Notes: generated by a model from the sequence alone, not told the origin. DNA of 64,000 nt from SAR202 cluster bacterium bin22 (GCA_002238505.1 MPMM01000009.1:62001-126000); one strand, 5' to 3'; counted from the stretch's first letter, positions 43,155 through 51,861 are shown. Made by a program: numbers and translations.

Positions 43155-44666
43155 GTGTATAAATTGAACCGCTCCTTTCGCACTCGAAAACCCGGGGTAT
43201 CCTGGTTTAAGAGCAGCAGTGTGGCCGCCGCCATGCTGTCGCTCATACTGATTCTGGCCCTGGCCTGTGGCTCCAGCGCCGAACCTGAACCCGCCGCCCC
43301 GGCTGTAGAAACAGGTCCCGAGCCCACTGCCGCCAGCGTTCAGGCAGCCTCCGAAACCGGCGCGACAACCCCGGCCGACCCCCCCAGGGTTGAGACCGCC
43401 CCCACGGAATCAATGCAGGAAAGAAGCCCGGCCGAAGCCGTATCCGAGCCGTCGAAGGAAACCGAGCCCGAGGCCGAACCCACGGCCGCCGCCGAGGTGG
43501 AACCGGAGCCAGCGCCCACTCCCACCGTTTCCGTCGGTGAACTGGCCGCCCTGATTGAGGCCAATCCCGTTGCCGACGCGGTGGAACCGGAGCCTGAACC
43601 CACGGCGGAGGTCCAACGGGAGCGGGCGGAGGGGCCCCTGGCCGCCGACCCCGTGGGCATCAATGCCTGGATTAACAGCGACCCCCTGACCCTGGAACAA
43701 CTTCGGGGCAAGGTGGTCCTGGTGGACTTCTGGACCTACACCTGTGTCAATTGCATCCGCACCTTCCCCTTCCTGAAGTTGTGGCATTCCCGCTACGCCG
43801 ACGACGGGCTGGTGATTCTTGGAATCCACACTCCCGAGTTCGACTTTGAAAGGGACTACGACAACGTCGTGGAGGCTACTGAGGAGAACGGCATTGTCTG
43901 GCCCGTGGCCCAGGACAACGAGTTTGCGACCTGGCAGGCCTACGAAAACCGTTACTGGCCTGCCAAGTACCTGATCGACCAGGACGGAGTTATTCGTTAC
44001 ACCCACTTTGGCGAAGGCAAGTACGCCGAAACTGAGGAAGAAATCCGAAAACTGCTGGAGGAATCCGGCGCCGACCTTTCCGATGACGTGGGTCTGCCCG
44101 AAGACCAGGTGCTTGACCCTCTTTTCCTCCAGTCTACGTCGGCCGACGTTACTCCGGAGCTTTACGCAGGCTACCAGCGGAACGTCAACTCCATATATAG
44201 TGGCTTGCTCCCCTACGTTATTCAGTATGACTACTACGATGCTGTGGACACGGTGGGCAACCTGGTGGCTCCCCTCGACCTGGAACGCCACCACCTTTAC
44301 TTCCACGGCACGTGGCAAGTGGGGCGGGAACACGTCAAGCACGGCCGCACCACCCGGAACTACGAGGACTACATAGCCCTGGAGTATTCGGCCAGAAGCG
44401 TCAACGCGGTGCTGACATCCGACTCCGGCGAACCCTACAGCGTGCGCATTACCCTGGACGGCGAATACCTGACCGAGGACAATGCAGGAGCCGACATCCA
44501 CTTTGATGATGAGGGGCGAAGCTTTCTGATGGTGGACCAGCCCCGTCTGTACGCAATTATCGAAAGCCCCACTTACACCCAGGGGCAGATGCTGCTGATG
44601 AGTTCTAATTCAGAAAACTTTGGCCTGTTTGCCTTTACCTTCGGCATCTACACGGAGGGTCCGTGA
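43155..44666 (+). CDS. Thioredoxin-fold lipoprotein (TlpA/DipZ C-terminal-like)
   Basis: This 503-residue protein has a signal peptide with the lipobox ALAC at Cys38, then a Pro/Glu/Ala-rich linker to about residue 165. A redoxin domain follows, with VVLVDFWTYTCVNCIRTFPFL: the active site is Cys197-Val-Asn-Cys200. The C-terminal half (from about residue 330) contains YFHGTWQVGREHVKHGRTTRNYED, which resembles the carbohydrate-binding-like tail of the DipZ/thiol-disulfide family. It probably reduces or oxidises thiols outside the membrane. The GTG start at 43155 is tentative. The stop overlaps the ATG of the next gene by one base. Confidence 0.85.
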   Translation: MYKLNRSFRTRKPGVSWFKSSSVAAAMLSLILILALACGSSAEPEPAAPAVETGPEPTAASVQAASETGATTPADPPRVETAPTESMQERSPAEAVSEPSKETEPEAEPTAAAEVEPEPAPTPTVSVGELAALIEANPVADAVEPEPEPTAEVQRERAEGPLAADPVGINAWINSDPLTLEQLRGKVVLVDFWTYTCVNCIRTFPFLKLWHSRYADDGLVILGIHTPEFDFERDYDNVVEATEENGIVWPVAQDNEFATWQAYENRYWPAKYLIDQDGVIRYTHFGEGKYAETEEEIRKLLEESGADLSDDVGLPEDQVLDPLFLQSTSADVTPELYAGYQRNVNSIYSGLLPYVIQYDYYDAVDTVGNLVAPLDLERHHLYFHGTWQVGREHVKHGRTTRNYEDYIALEYSARSVNAVLTSDSGEPYSVRITLDGEYLTEDNAGADIHFDDEGRSFLMVDQPRLYAIIESPTYTQGQMLLMSSNSENFGLFAFTFGIYTEGP

Positions 44667-45685
44667 TGCGGAGCCATTCCGGCCGCATTAACGCTGGTAG
44701 CGTCCGCTGGCGGCTGGGGACAACCCTGGGCGCTGCGGCTCTGTTCCTGGTAATTGGCTGCGCCACGGCCGCACCCGAACCAACGGCAACTCCTGTGCCA
44801 GCGCCGACCGCCACCGCCATTCCTGCCGCAGAGTCCGAGCCCCAGCCTTCGAAGCCGGCGCCAGACGGCAACCCCATGGTCGGGGAAGAGGCAATCACTC
44901 CCATCCTGGCCACCACCCTGCTGAACCCGGGAGAGCAGCGGGTATCTTTCCTGCTGGCCGGCGAACGGGCCATCATCAAGGCTCCCGAAGCCGCCGTTAC
45001 CGCCACCTACGTGGGGGAAGGCGATACGGCGGAGCAGCAGGCAAATGCCACATACTACGACTGGCCCTACGGCATCCGCGGCGCCTACAGCGCCCCCATG
45101 ACCTTTGACCGACCCGGCCGCTGGCAGCTGAATGTTGCGGTGGATGACGGCGAGGTTGCGGGCGCCACGGTAATAGACCTGGAAGTTGTGGAAAACTCGC
45201 CCGTACCAGCCATCGGCGAGCGCCCTCCCCTGAGCCAGACCAAGACCCTGGACAAGGTGGATGGGGTAGAATACCTGACCACCGACTACAACGCCGACGA
45301 GGACCTGTACCGGATAACCGTGGCCGAAGCCATTGAAAGCCCCCGACCGGCGGTGGTGGTCTTCGCATCCCCTACCTTCTGCACCAGCCCCACCTGCGGG
45401 CCCCAGGTAGATACGGTCAAGGAACTGAAGGCCGCCTTCCTGGACCAGGCAGACTTTGTCCACGTCGAAATTTACGACGAACCCCAGGAAATCCAGGGCG
45501 ACCTGTCCCGGGCGACCGTGGTGGAAGCCGTGGAGGAATGGGGATTTACCGAGCTTCCCCACTGGCTGAACGAGTCCTGGGTATTTATCATGAACGATGA
45601 AGGCATTGTCGAGCAGCGGTTTGAGGGCTACGTAACGCTGACCGAACTGGAAGCATCCCTGGAGACGGTTCTGGGGAAAGGTTAG
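44666..45685 (+). CDS. Thioredoxin-like lipoprotein with CxxxxC motif
   Basis: This 339-residue protein has a signal peptide ending VIGC (Cys32), a Pro/Ala/Thr linker and a beta-rich middle domain. The C-terminal domain (about residues 215-335) reads AVVVFASPTFCTSPTCGPQVDTVKELK, thioredoxin-like but with Cys239-x4-Cys244, a spacing unlike the usual CxxC; it might bind metal or act in redox. It overlaps the previous redoxin gene by one base and likely shares its function. The closing part WVFIMNDEGIVEQRFEGYVTLTELE resembles a thioredoxin end. Substrates are unknown. Confidence 0.75.
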   Translation: MRSHSGRINAGSVRWRLGTTLGAAALFLVIGCATAAPEPTATPVPAPTATAIPAAESEPQPSKPAPDGNPMVGEEAITPILATTLLNPGEQRVSFLLAGERAIIKAPEAAVTATYVGEGDTAEQQANATYYDWPYGIRGAYSAPMTFDRPGRWQLNVAVDDGEVAGATVIDLEVVENSPVPAIGERPPLSQTKTLDKVDGVEYLTTDYNADEDLYRITVAEAIESPRPAVVVFASPTFCTSPTCGPQVDTVKELKAAFLDQADFVHVEIYDEPQEIQGDLSRATVVEAVEEWGFTELPHWLNESWVFIMNDEGIVEQRFEGYVTLTELEASLETVLGKG

Positions 45686-45720
45686 CAGCCAGGCAATCAG
45701 CCGAAGCCGCCCTCTCACAG

Positions 45721-45850
45721 GGTCTGTCGATTATATTTTGGTAGAGTCCCTTCCACCGTTCGCCCTGAGCCCGTCGAAGGGCCGCCCGGAATGGTTCTCC
45801 AAGCTCACCACGACCGGACTCGAGGCGTTGCCACCGGCAATCGAAAGACC
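45721..45850 (+). mobile_element. MITE-like element, copy B
   Basis: This 130-bp element starts GGTCTGTCGATT and ends AATCGAAAGACC, so the terminal repeats differ at one position. Its interior matches copy A (42879-43006) closely and in the same orientation. The two copies bracket the redoxin gene pair, one upstream and one downstream. Confidence 0.75.
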
Positions 45851-45932
45851 TTGGCCCTCCCACCGGCCCCTTGCCGGTAGCTGATACGGTGGGGTAGGAT
45901 AGCGCAAGACTTTTCGCCAGGAGATCCTCGCC

Positions 45933-46427
45933 ATGACCACCGCCGGGCAGTACCACACCGCAGACCTGACCCTGAACGTCAACGGCCAGGCCCACCAGTT
46001 GCAGGTGCGCCACCACTGGACGCTGCTGGACGTTCTCCGCGAGCAGCTGGACCTTACCGGCTCCAAGAAGGGTTGCGACCGGGGCGAGTGCGGTTCCTGC
46101 ACCGTTCTGCTGGAGGGCAAGCCCGTGTACGCCTGCCAGATTCTGGCGGTCCAGGTGGGCAGCAAACCCGTCATCACCATCGAGGGACTGGGCGACGGCT
46201 CCCCCGACCCCGAGAACATGGACCTGGTGCAGCGGGCATTCCTCGAAAACGACGGCGGGCAATGCGGTTTCTGCACCCCCGGCTTTGTCATGTCCACCCG
46301 CGCCCTGCTCGACGACAATCCCAACCCCAGCGACGAGGAAATCCGCCAGGCTCTGTCCGGCAACCTGTGCCGCTGCAACGCCTACGGCCGCATCCTGGAA
46401 TCGGTCCGGGCCGCCCGTCAGACCTGA
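45933..46427 (+). CDS. (2Fe-2S) ferredoxin-like subunit of a molybdenum hydroxylase (CoxS type), orphan
   Basis: This 164-residue protein has the full two-cluster pattern of CoxS/XdhC small subunits. The plant-type cluster is GCDRGECGSCTVLLEGKPVYAC, and the second is GQCGFCTPGFVM plus NLCRCNAYGRIL. Normally it works with a flavin subunit and a molybdopterin subunit to oxidise CO, aldehydes or purines. No such subunits lie near it; the next genes are unrelated. AGGAG precedes the ATG. It may serve distant partners or be a leftover. A perfect hairpin follows 43 bp downstream. Confidence 0.9.
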   Translation: MTTAGQYHTADLTLNVNGQAHQLQVRHHWTLLDVLREQLDLTGSKKGCDRGECGSCTVLLEGKPVYACQILAVQVGSKPVITIEGLGDGSPDPENMDLVQRAFLENDGGQCGFCTPGFVMSTRALLDDNPNPSDEEIRQALSGNLCRCNAYGRILESVRAARQT

Positions 46428-46470
46428 CCGCAAGCTTGTCCCGCCTTCCTCCCCATTAGATTTCAATTGA

Positions 46471-46500
46471 GCGGCTTCCTAAAACCAGGAAGCCGCCTGG
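46471..46500 (+). terminator. Probable terminator after the CoxS-type gene
   Basis: GCGGCTTCCT (46471-46480) pairs perfectly with AGGAAGCCGC (46487-46496) around a 6-base loop. The downstream sequence CTGGTTATT has only a weak T content. Confidence 0.55.
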
Positions 46501-46595
46501 TTATTCCGCCGCCGTCTGCTCCGGCCAAATCGCCCCTCTCCCTTTCGTCACCTCCTCCACTCATCCTTCTCACCACTACCTGGCCATAAAGAATA

Positions 46596-46622
46596 TTGAC
46601 TGTTCCGAGGCATTACTATTAA
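46596..46622 (+). promoter_or_regulatory. Candidate promoter of the duplicated-domain protein gene
   Basis: TTGACT (46596-46601) is followed by an AT-rich stretch with TATTAA (15-bp spacer, 46617-46622) or TTAAAA at 17 bp. The spacing is less certain than for the other TTGACT promoters. Confidence 0.45.
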
Positions 46623-46716
46623 AATATATTTATAGCATCGATGTTATTTATCACCGAAGTGTATACCGCGGGGCCCCGATCAGGCCCCTTCGCGGAATGG
46701 CAGGGAGGTAAATAAT

Positions 46717-47892
46717 ATGTACTCCCGTTCAGGGAGTGTCTCGGACACCATATCTCACGCAGCGCCCGGTTACCGGCGCCTGGTCACAATAGTTCTGGTA
46801 AGCCTGGCAATTATCGCCAGTGTGATCGCCTCGGCGGTCATTGGTTACCGGTCAGTCTTTGCCATTGGTCCCGAAGCGGCAGGCGGCTGTCTTCCGGACT
46901 GCTCAACTGCGGGCATCACATCTACCCCCATGAGTTGGGAAGGCCCCGCTCAGCCGGACCTCAGTCCCAACGTGATTTCGCCGATGGACCCCGCAATTGG
47001 AGGGAACATAGACAGTTTCGGATCTGTGGCGCCGCAACCCCAGCCCCAGCCCGAGGGCGCCGACCAGACACGAAGTGTCTATGTATGGGCCGCATTTCTC
47101 TGCGTATCGGAATACTCGGATACGGAATCCACATACCTGGGATATATGCCGGAACTTCTTCCCACTGAAGGTGGGCTGAACCCTGCCTCCTTCTCTTATC
47201 TGGATACTAACCGCAGAGTGGAGGGCCTCTATTACCAGGAAACGGACACCGACAACCGGCGGCTGGTCCTGGAGCTAAACGAACCCCTGGAAATTGACCT
47301 GACTTTCTTTGCCGGCAACATGGCCTTCCCCTTTGCCGCCTCGACAACGTCTGAACTCGGCCCCAACGCTCGTGTCTGGATGCTCGACAGCAGCCTGGGG
47401 TGGGCGCCGGGTCAGCCCATCCTGGTAGTACTGGGAGAAAATTTCGATATGCCCATGAGCCAGGCTGGACAAGAGGAAATCAGCCACAGCCAGGTTGGGA
47501 TATTCTGCGACAATTCTTCAGAGCCGGCCTGGACTGCAAACCTGGTCGTGGGGGAGGCCTCGAATTCCTCGACTACATACCTGGGCTACATGCCCAGCAT
47601 GTCTCCCCCTGAAGGTCAGCTGGACATTACTACCTTCACCTATGATGGCGTCGAATATTCCATTCGCTCCCTCTTCTACCAGGAAGTTGGGCAAGCGCGG
47701 CAACTGGTCTTGAGTACAGACCAGCAATTGCCTGACGAACTCGTGCTTGAAATTGGAGGCAGGGAATACTCGGTTGCCGACTCCCTGAAGATGGGAACCG
47801 ATCGGAACATCCACGGCTGGCGCCTGGACTCCGACCTGGGCTGGACTGAAGATCAGAGGCTGGAAGTCAGCCTGCTGATTTCCAGGGAGTAA
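46717..47892 (+). CDS. Membrane-anchored protein with internal duplication
   Basis: This 391-residue protein has an N-terminal transmembrane segment or signal (about residues 23-48, LVTIVLVSLAIIASVIASAVIG) and a Pro/Gln linker. Two repeated domains of about 120 residues each follow. Repeat 1 contains TYLGYMPELLP, VEGLYYQET, RRLVLELNEPLEI and WMLDSSLGWAPG. Repeat 2 contains TYLGYMPSMSP, IRSLFYQEVG, RQLVLSTDQQLPDEL and WRLDSDLGWTED. The repeat type is found in many environmental bacterial surface proteins, but I know no function. A GGAGG site precedes the ATG and a strong terminator follows. Confidence 0.75.
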   Translation: MYSRSGSVSDTISHAAPGYRRLVTIVLVSLAIIASVIASAVIGYRSVFAIGPEAAGGCLPDCSTAGITSTPMSWEGPAQPDLSPNVISPMDPAIGGNIDSFGSVAPQPQPQPEGADQTRSVYVWAAFLCVSEYSDTESTYLGYMPELLPTEGGLNPASFSYLDTNRRVEGLYYQETDTDNRRLVLELNEPLEIDLTFFAGNMAFPFAASTTSELGPNARVWMLDSSLGWAPGQPILVVLGENFDMPMSQAGQEEISHSQVGIFCDNSSEPAWTANLVVGEASNSSTTYLGYMPSMSPPEGQLDITTFTYDGVEYSIRSLFYQEVGQARQLVLSTDQQLPDELVLEIGGREYSVADSLKMGTDRNIHGWRLDSDLGWTEDQRLEVSLLISRE

Positions 47893-47909
47893 TTATCGGC
47901 GATATACAA

Positions 47910-47953
47910 GACTGAAGGGCCCCGCAATCGGGGCCCCTCAGTCTTTCTTGTCT
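47910..47953 (+). terminator. Strong intrinsic terminator
   Basis: GACTGAAGGGCCCCG (47910-47924) pairs with CGGGGCCCCTCAGTC (47929-47943) with one mismatch around a 4-base loop, then TTTCTTGTCT. It ends the previous gene. Confidence 0.9.
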
Positions 47954-47995
47954 GCTCAGCGAACGGGGGGACGGCTCACGCCATTCCCTTCAACG

Positions 47996-49889
47996 CTAAT
48001 TCCACCACATCTCAGCCACCCGCAGGCGCTGGTCGGGACGCGGCGCAAACTCCAGGTCCTCCACCAGCCCATGAATTTCGAAGGCCTGGAACACGCCGAT
48101 GAACAGGACTTCCTCCTTCATACGGTCGGCCAGTTGCTCCAGCAGGTCGGCGCGTCCCTCTTCCAGCGTGGCGGCCCTGGCCTGCTCCAGCAGCACCTGC
48201 ATATCCGCATCGCAGACCCGAGACTGGAAGTAGTAGCAGTTCAGAAGCCGTCCGGCGGGGCGGCCGAAGTCCAGGCTGGGCCATTCGGGGGTGAACTCAA
48301 TCAGGTGGCCGGAGCCAGACGACCCTTCGCAGTTGATGGGTGGCTCCGACAGGTTCTGGGCGGTAATTTCACCGGCCTCGGAAACGGAGTTGCCCACACC
48401 GCAGTTGCGGATGCTGCGCCACAGGCTGCGCTCGGTAACTTCCACCTTGCCCTTGATCCCTACCTCCTCCCAGTAACCGGCCATGGCCTCGTAAACCTCG
48501 GGCTGCTTGGGCACCCGGCCCTCCCTGCCGATTATCCGGATTTCCTCGCCGTCATATCCGGCTTCCTGCAGCAATTGCCGCGATTTATCGGGATCGAACT
48601 CCCAGTAGCTGCCGTTGTGTTCGGTAATGCCCGGCATACCTATAACCCCGGGCAGGGGAGTGCAGGTAGTAGCCGAATTGAAAATCTCTTCCACAATCTC
48701 CTGGCAGTTGATGGCGTGCACCAGCGCCTGCCGGAATCCGGTCTGCTTCAACATCGGATGCCACAGGGTATCTATGTAAAATCCCTCGACTTCCCACTGG
48801 GGCATCGAAATGGACTTGGGTACGTTGGAAATGTCTTCCACGTTCAGCAGATAGGTATGGTCCGCCTCCCCGGCCTGGATCATGGCCGACCGCACGGTGG
48901 TCTCCAGACGCCAGACGTACTGCACATTGGGAATTGACGGCGCCGGCAGGTCAGCACGCCCCGAGGGTACGTAGTCCTCGTAGGCTACCGATTCGACCGA
49001 CACCCCGGGCACATACCCGTCAAACCTGTAGGCCCCGAACCCTACTGTCGTCCTGTCCCTGACGTCGTCTTCCGTAGATTGCCACCATTCCGGGGCCTGG
49101 AAGGCTACGCCGGTAATGTCGCCGGGCAGAATGGGGCAGCTTTGCGTCGCGCCCTCATCGTAGTTGGCGTGGCCGCAGGTAATGTCTATGGTGTACTCGT
49201 CCACCACCGCGCCCGTCATCGGGCCGTGAACCCCGAAGCCCAGCCCTATTTGCGGGTCGCCGTTGTGGTTGATATTCCAGGCAGCGGACTCCGCGTTCCA
49301 GGGCTCGCCGTTAACAAACTTCACGCCCTTGCGCAGGCTGAAACGCCACCGGTCCGGCGCCACCTGCTCCCAGCCCGTGGTGGAAGTGGTGGGGCCCAAT
49401 TCCAGGGTGGTCGTATCCAGCCACACCAGGGGTTCACCCCAGTTGTAGGAAACGATGGAGCTGGTTTCCGCGCTGCCGGTGCTCCAGGGCGACAGGGCGT
49501 CGGGCTCCGTGGGAATCACCACGATGATGGAGTCCTTGCCGCTGCCCTCCGTCTCGGGCATGGCCGCAGGGACCGGAGTCGCCGTGGGCGAGGGAGCGGC
49601 GGGGGGGGGGGGCGGCCCGGGGGGCGCCCGGGGCGCCGGCGCCCCCGGGGGCGGCGGGAGCGGCCGACGCCTGGGAGCCCGTCTGGGCCGCCGGCGCCTG
49701 AGTGGCCGCTATGCCCATGGCCTCCGCGGCGGCGGTGGGCTCGGCCTGCTGGGCCTGGACTTCTGGAGCGGCGGAGGCCACCGGCGCCTGGGTGGGACTG
49801 TCGGTGGAACCGCAGGCCACCGCCAGAATCAGGAAGATCATGGACACCAAATAGCCGGTCCGCCGGTAGTTCAGTTCCCCTTTCAGCAT
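47996..49889 (-). pseudogene. Peptide-type ABC substrate-binding lipoprotein, frameshifted in a G/C tract
   Basis: The minus strand starts at ATG 49889 (GGAGG upstream) with a signal peptide and lipobox AVACG, then a linker with Ala, Pro and Gln. It then meets a run of 12 G (49601-49612, plus strand) and a GC-only stretch to about 49675. After this the frame shifts by one base and the main SBP_bac_5 domain continues to 47996: MPETEGSGKDSIIVVIP, SLRKGVKFVNGEPWNAESAA, GFRQALVHAINCQEI. The domain is complete. The homopolymer makes a sequencing or assembly error likely, but phase variation by slippage is possible. Merged length would be about 630 residues. A TTGACA promoter lies upstream. Confidence 0.82.
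49601..49675. repeat. GC-only low-complexity tract in a coding region
   Basis: It contains a run of 12 G and then a G/C mixture with only a few A or T. It coincides with the frameshift in the binding-protein gene and resembles the insertion at 58826-58896. Confidence 0.7.
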
Positions 49890-49964
49890 CTCTTGGCACC
49901 TCCGCTCGTCCCAAAGTTCGTTGACTGCCAATCGGGCACACGTAATGCCCCGTTGGTGGCCTTA

Positions 49965-49993
49965 TGTTAAGGGTTTCAGGTTTATTATGTCAA
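49965..49993 (-). promoter_or_regulatory. Candidate promoter of the binding-protein gene
   Basis: TTGACA (49988-49993, minus strand), a 17-bp spacer and TTAACA (49965-49970) lie about 76 bp before the start codon at 49889. The -10 is poor. Confidence 0.5.
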
Positions 49994-50129
49994 AACTTTA
50001 TTTATGCGTCGATTATTGACAGTATATCGTAAACATTAGGACTATCAGGTTCCGCATTTCGGCCACAGGCGCATTAGCATCCGCCTGGCAGTACAGGAGG
50101 CAAACACCCTCTGATAAGCGACTGAACCG

Positions 50130-50158
50130 TTGACTTATTACTCCCACAAATATATAAT
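50130..50158 (+). promoter_or_regulatory. Near-consensus promoter of the spondin-domain gene
   Basis: TTGACT (50130-50135), a 17-bp spacer and TATAAT (50153-50158) lie 177 bp before the start codon. It repeats the -35/-10 pair seen at 11130-11158. Confidence 0.8.
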
Positions 50159-50334
50159 ATTCTTATATAAGAGCTGACTAACATAGTTAGTTATTATATT
50201 CAGTTCAGCTCACGCGGAGGTGGCGAGAACCCATGGTTCAGTAGGCGCCCTTCCGGTTGGAGGCTTTCAACCATTCGGCCTCCATTCCGGAGTTACAGCA
50301 GACACCCCTTTTAACCATATGAGGAGATTTAGAG

Positions 50335-51048
50335 ATGACTAGACGAGCATCTTTGGTCCTGGGTTCAGGACTGTTGCTCTCCCTGCTGGCCATTATGGGC
50401 TTTATGGCCACAGGAATACTCAGCGCCGACAGTGGCGACGACCAGTTACTGGTAGAGGTTTCTCTCACCAATCTGACGCCTGGCCAGATACTGTCCCCCG
50501 TTTTCATGGCGAGGCACGATGGGGATATGGATCCCCTTTATACCCTGGGTTTGCCTGCCAGCGAACAGCTAGCCATGATGGCTGAGGACGCCGACGCCAG
50601 CGGCCTGCTGACAGACTACGATCCGGCAACCAACGCCTATGTCAGCGAGTCCATGCTGTTGACCCTGGACGACGGCCCCATACCGCCGGGCCACACGGTT
50701 TCGACCCAGTTCCAGGTAGATGACGACGATACCTACTTGTCCTTCATCAGCATGCTGGTAACCACCAACGACGCCTTCATCGGCGCCAGTGGCCTGGACC
50801 TTTCCCAGTCGCGGACCATCAACCTGACCGCCTACGACTCGGGGACCGAGGCCAACAGCGAAAGCTGCGCTTACATCCCCGGGCCTCCCTGCGGCAGCCA
50901 TGCCGAGGACGACGCCATGGCCGAAGGCTACGTTTACGTCCACAACGGCGTGCACGGCGTGGAAGGTTCCGGCCTCGATCCGGCAACCCACGACTGGCAC
51001 AATCCCGTAGCCCGCATGACCATCAAGACCTGGTCCCTGATGAAATAG
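50335..51048 (+). CDS. Secreted spondin-domain protein
   Basis: This 237-residue protein has a signal peptide (LVLGSGLLLSLLAIMGFMATG) and a domain that matches the bacterial spondin family: VEVSLTNLTPGQILSPVFMARH near the start, PASEQLAMMAEDADASGLL in the middle and a later tract with PYNPVARMTIKTW-like C-terminal strand (here HNPVARMTIKTWSLMK). It probably functions outside the cell; spondin-type domains are found in extracellular and surface proteins. GAGGAG lies 8 bases before ATG. It is alone between a divergent binding protein and a repeat array. Confidence 0.82.
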   Translation: MTRRASLVLGSGLLLSLLAIMGFMATGILSADSGDDQLLVEVSLTNLTPGQILSPVFMARHDGDMDPLYTLGLPASEQLAMMAEDADASGLLTDYDPATNAYVSESMLLTLDDGPIPPGHTVSTQFQVDDDDTYLSFISMLVTTNDAFIGASGLDLSQSRTINLTAYDSGTEANSESCAYIPGPPCGSHAEDDAMAEGYVYVHNGVHGVEGSGLDPATHDWHNPVARMTIKTWSLMK

Positions 51049-51169
51049 GTCCGGTCATGCCGAACGCCCCCGCCGGTATAAACGTAAGACACCGGGCGGG
51101 GCAGGAAAGCGGCGTGGCTGGCCCCAACTTCCCAGGGCCTGACCCATCCGCCCTCCAGGTAGAAACCAG

Positions 51170-51228
51170 GGAAGCCCCCCATTGGCTAAGAAAGGGTTGA
51201 ATGAGCGCCCAGCCAGAGGGGGGCTTCC
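51170..51228 (+). terminator. Long hairpin after the spondin-domain gene
   Basis: GGAAGCCCCCC (51170-51180) pairs perfectly with GGGGGGCTTCC (51218-51228), with an inner GGCT/AGCC pairing and a 23-base loop. TTAT follows. It could be a terminator or structured RNA end. Confidence 0.55.
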
Positions 51229-51282
51229 TTATACTCCAGCACTGCTCACCACAGTCACGTCAAGAACCTTCCCAAATCAAGA

Positions 51283-51598
51283 TTCCCGTTCGCCCTGCGC
51301 TGGTCGAAGGGCCATCTTGCTCGACCCACGCCCGTTCCCGTTCGCCCTGCGCTGGTCGAAGGGCCCTTTTGCTAGACCCACGCCATGTTACCGTTCGCCC
51401 TGAGCCTGCCAAAGGGCCCCTTTGCTAGACCCGCGCCATGTTCCCGTTCGCCCTGAGCCTGTCGAAGGGCCCCCTCGCTTGACCCACGCCCGTTCCCATT
51501 CACCCTGCGCTGGTCTAAGGGCCCTCTTGCTCGACCCACGCCATGTTCCCGTTCGCCCCGAGCCTGTCGAAGGGCAGTTCCTTGCGGTTCGACAAGCC
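51283..51598. repeat. Tandem array of six REP-like units, 52/53-bp period
   Basis: Six units begin at 51283, 51335, 51388, 51441, 51493 and 51546; the last is partial. Each contains TTCCCGTTCGCCCTG, then AGCCTGTCGAAGGGC or CGCTGGTCGAAGGGC, then a CTT.GCT.GACCCACGCC tail. Units differ in a few bases. This is the same core as the dispersed REP-like elements elsewhere. Confidence 0.8.
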
Positions 51599-51861
51599 AC
51601 CCTCACGCCAGTCACCGTTCCAATTTGGGTAGTTTGGCAACGGGACAGCAATCAAGACCAGGGGCAGGGGCGGTTCGCGAGCCACCCCTGCGGGTACCAC
51701 GGCCACACGCCAGGGAACGCTGCCGCCGCGCCTCTATTTCTTGCCCCTTACACCCCTTCCGGTTATCATTAGTGGCGATTCTGGAGTGGCGATTCTGGCG
51801 CCCCGCGCGCCAATGAACGTTTCCTTCCAACTAATTTTGTTTAACCCATTGGAGGTGTGTC

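Larger units (their letters stand above)
49890..50334. other. Divergent promoter region between the binding-protein and spondin genes
   Basis: This 445-bp gap contains promoters in both directions (49965-49993 and 50130-50158) in AT-rich sequence. No other feature was recognised. Confidence 0.6.
51049..51861. other. Intergenic region with hairpin and tandem repeat array
   Basis: This 813-bp gap holds a long hairpin (51170-51228), the six-unit tandem array (51283-51598) and the leader of the TcuA-like gene. No gene was recognised. Confidence 0.65.

Noticed and set aside
51283-51598. CRISPR array
   Set aside because: The units are adjacent 52/53-bp repeats with no unique spacers between them, and no cas genes are near.
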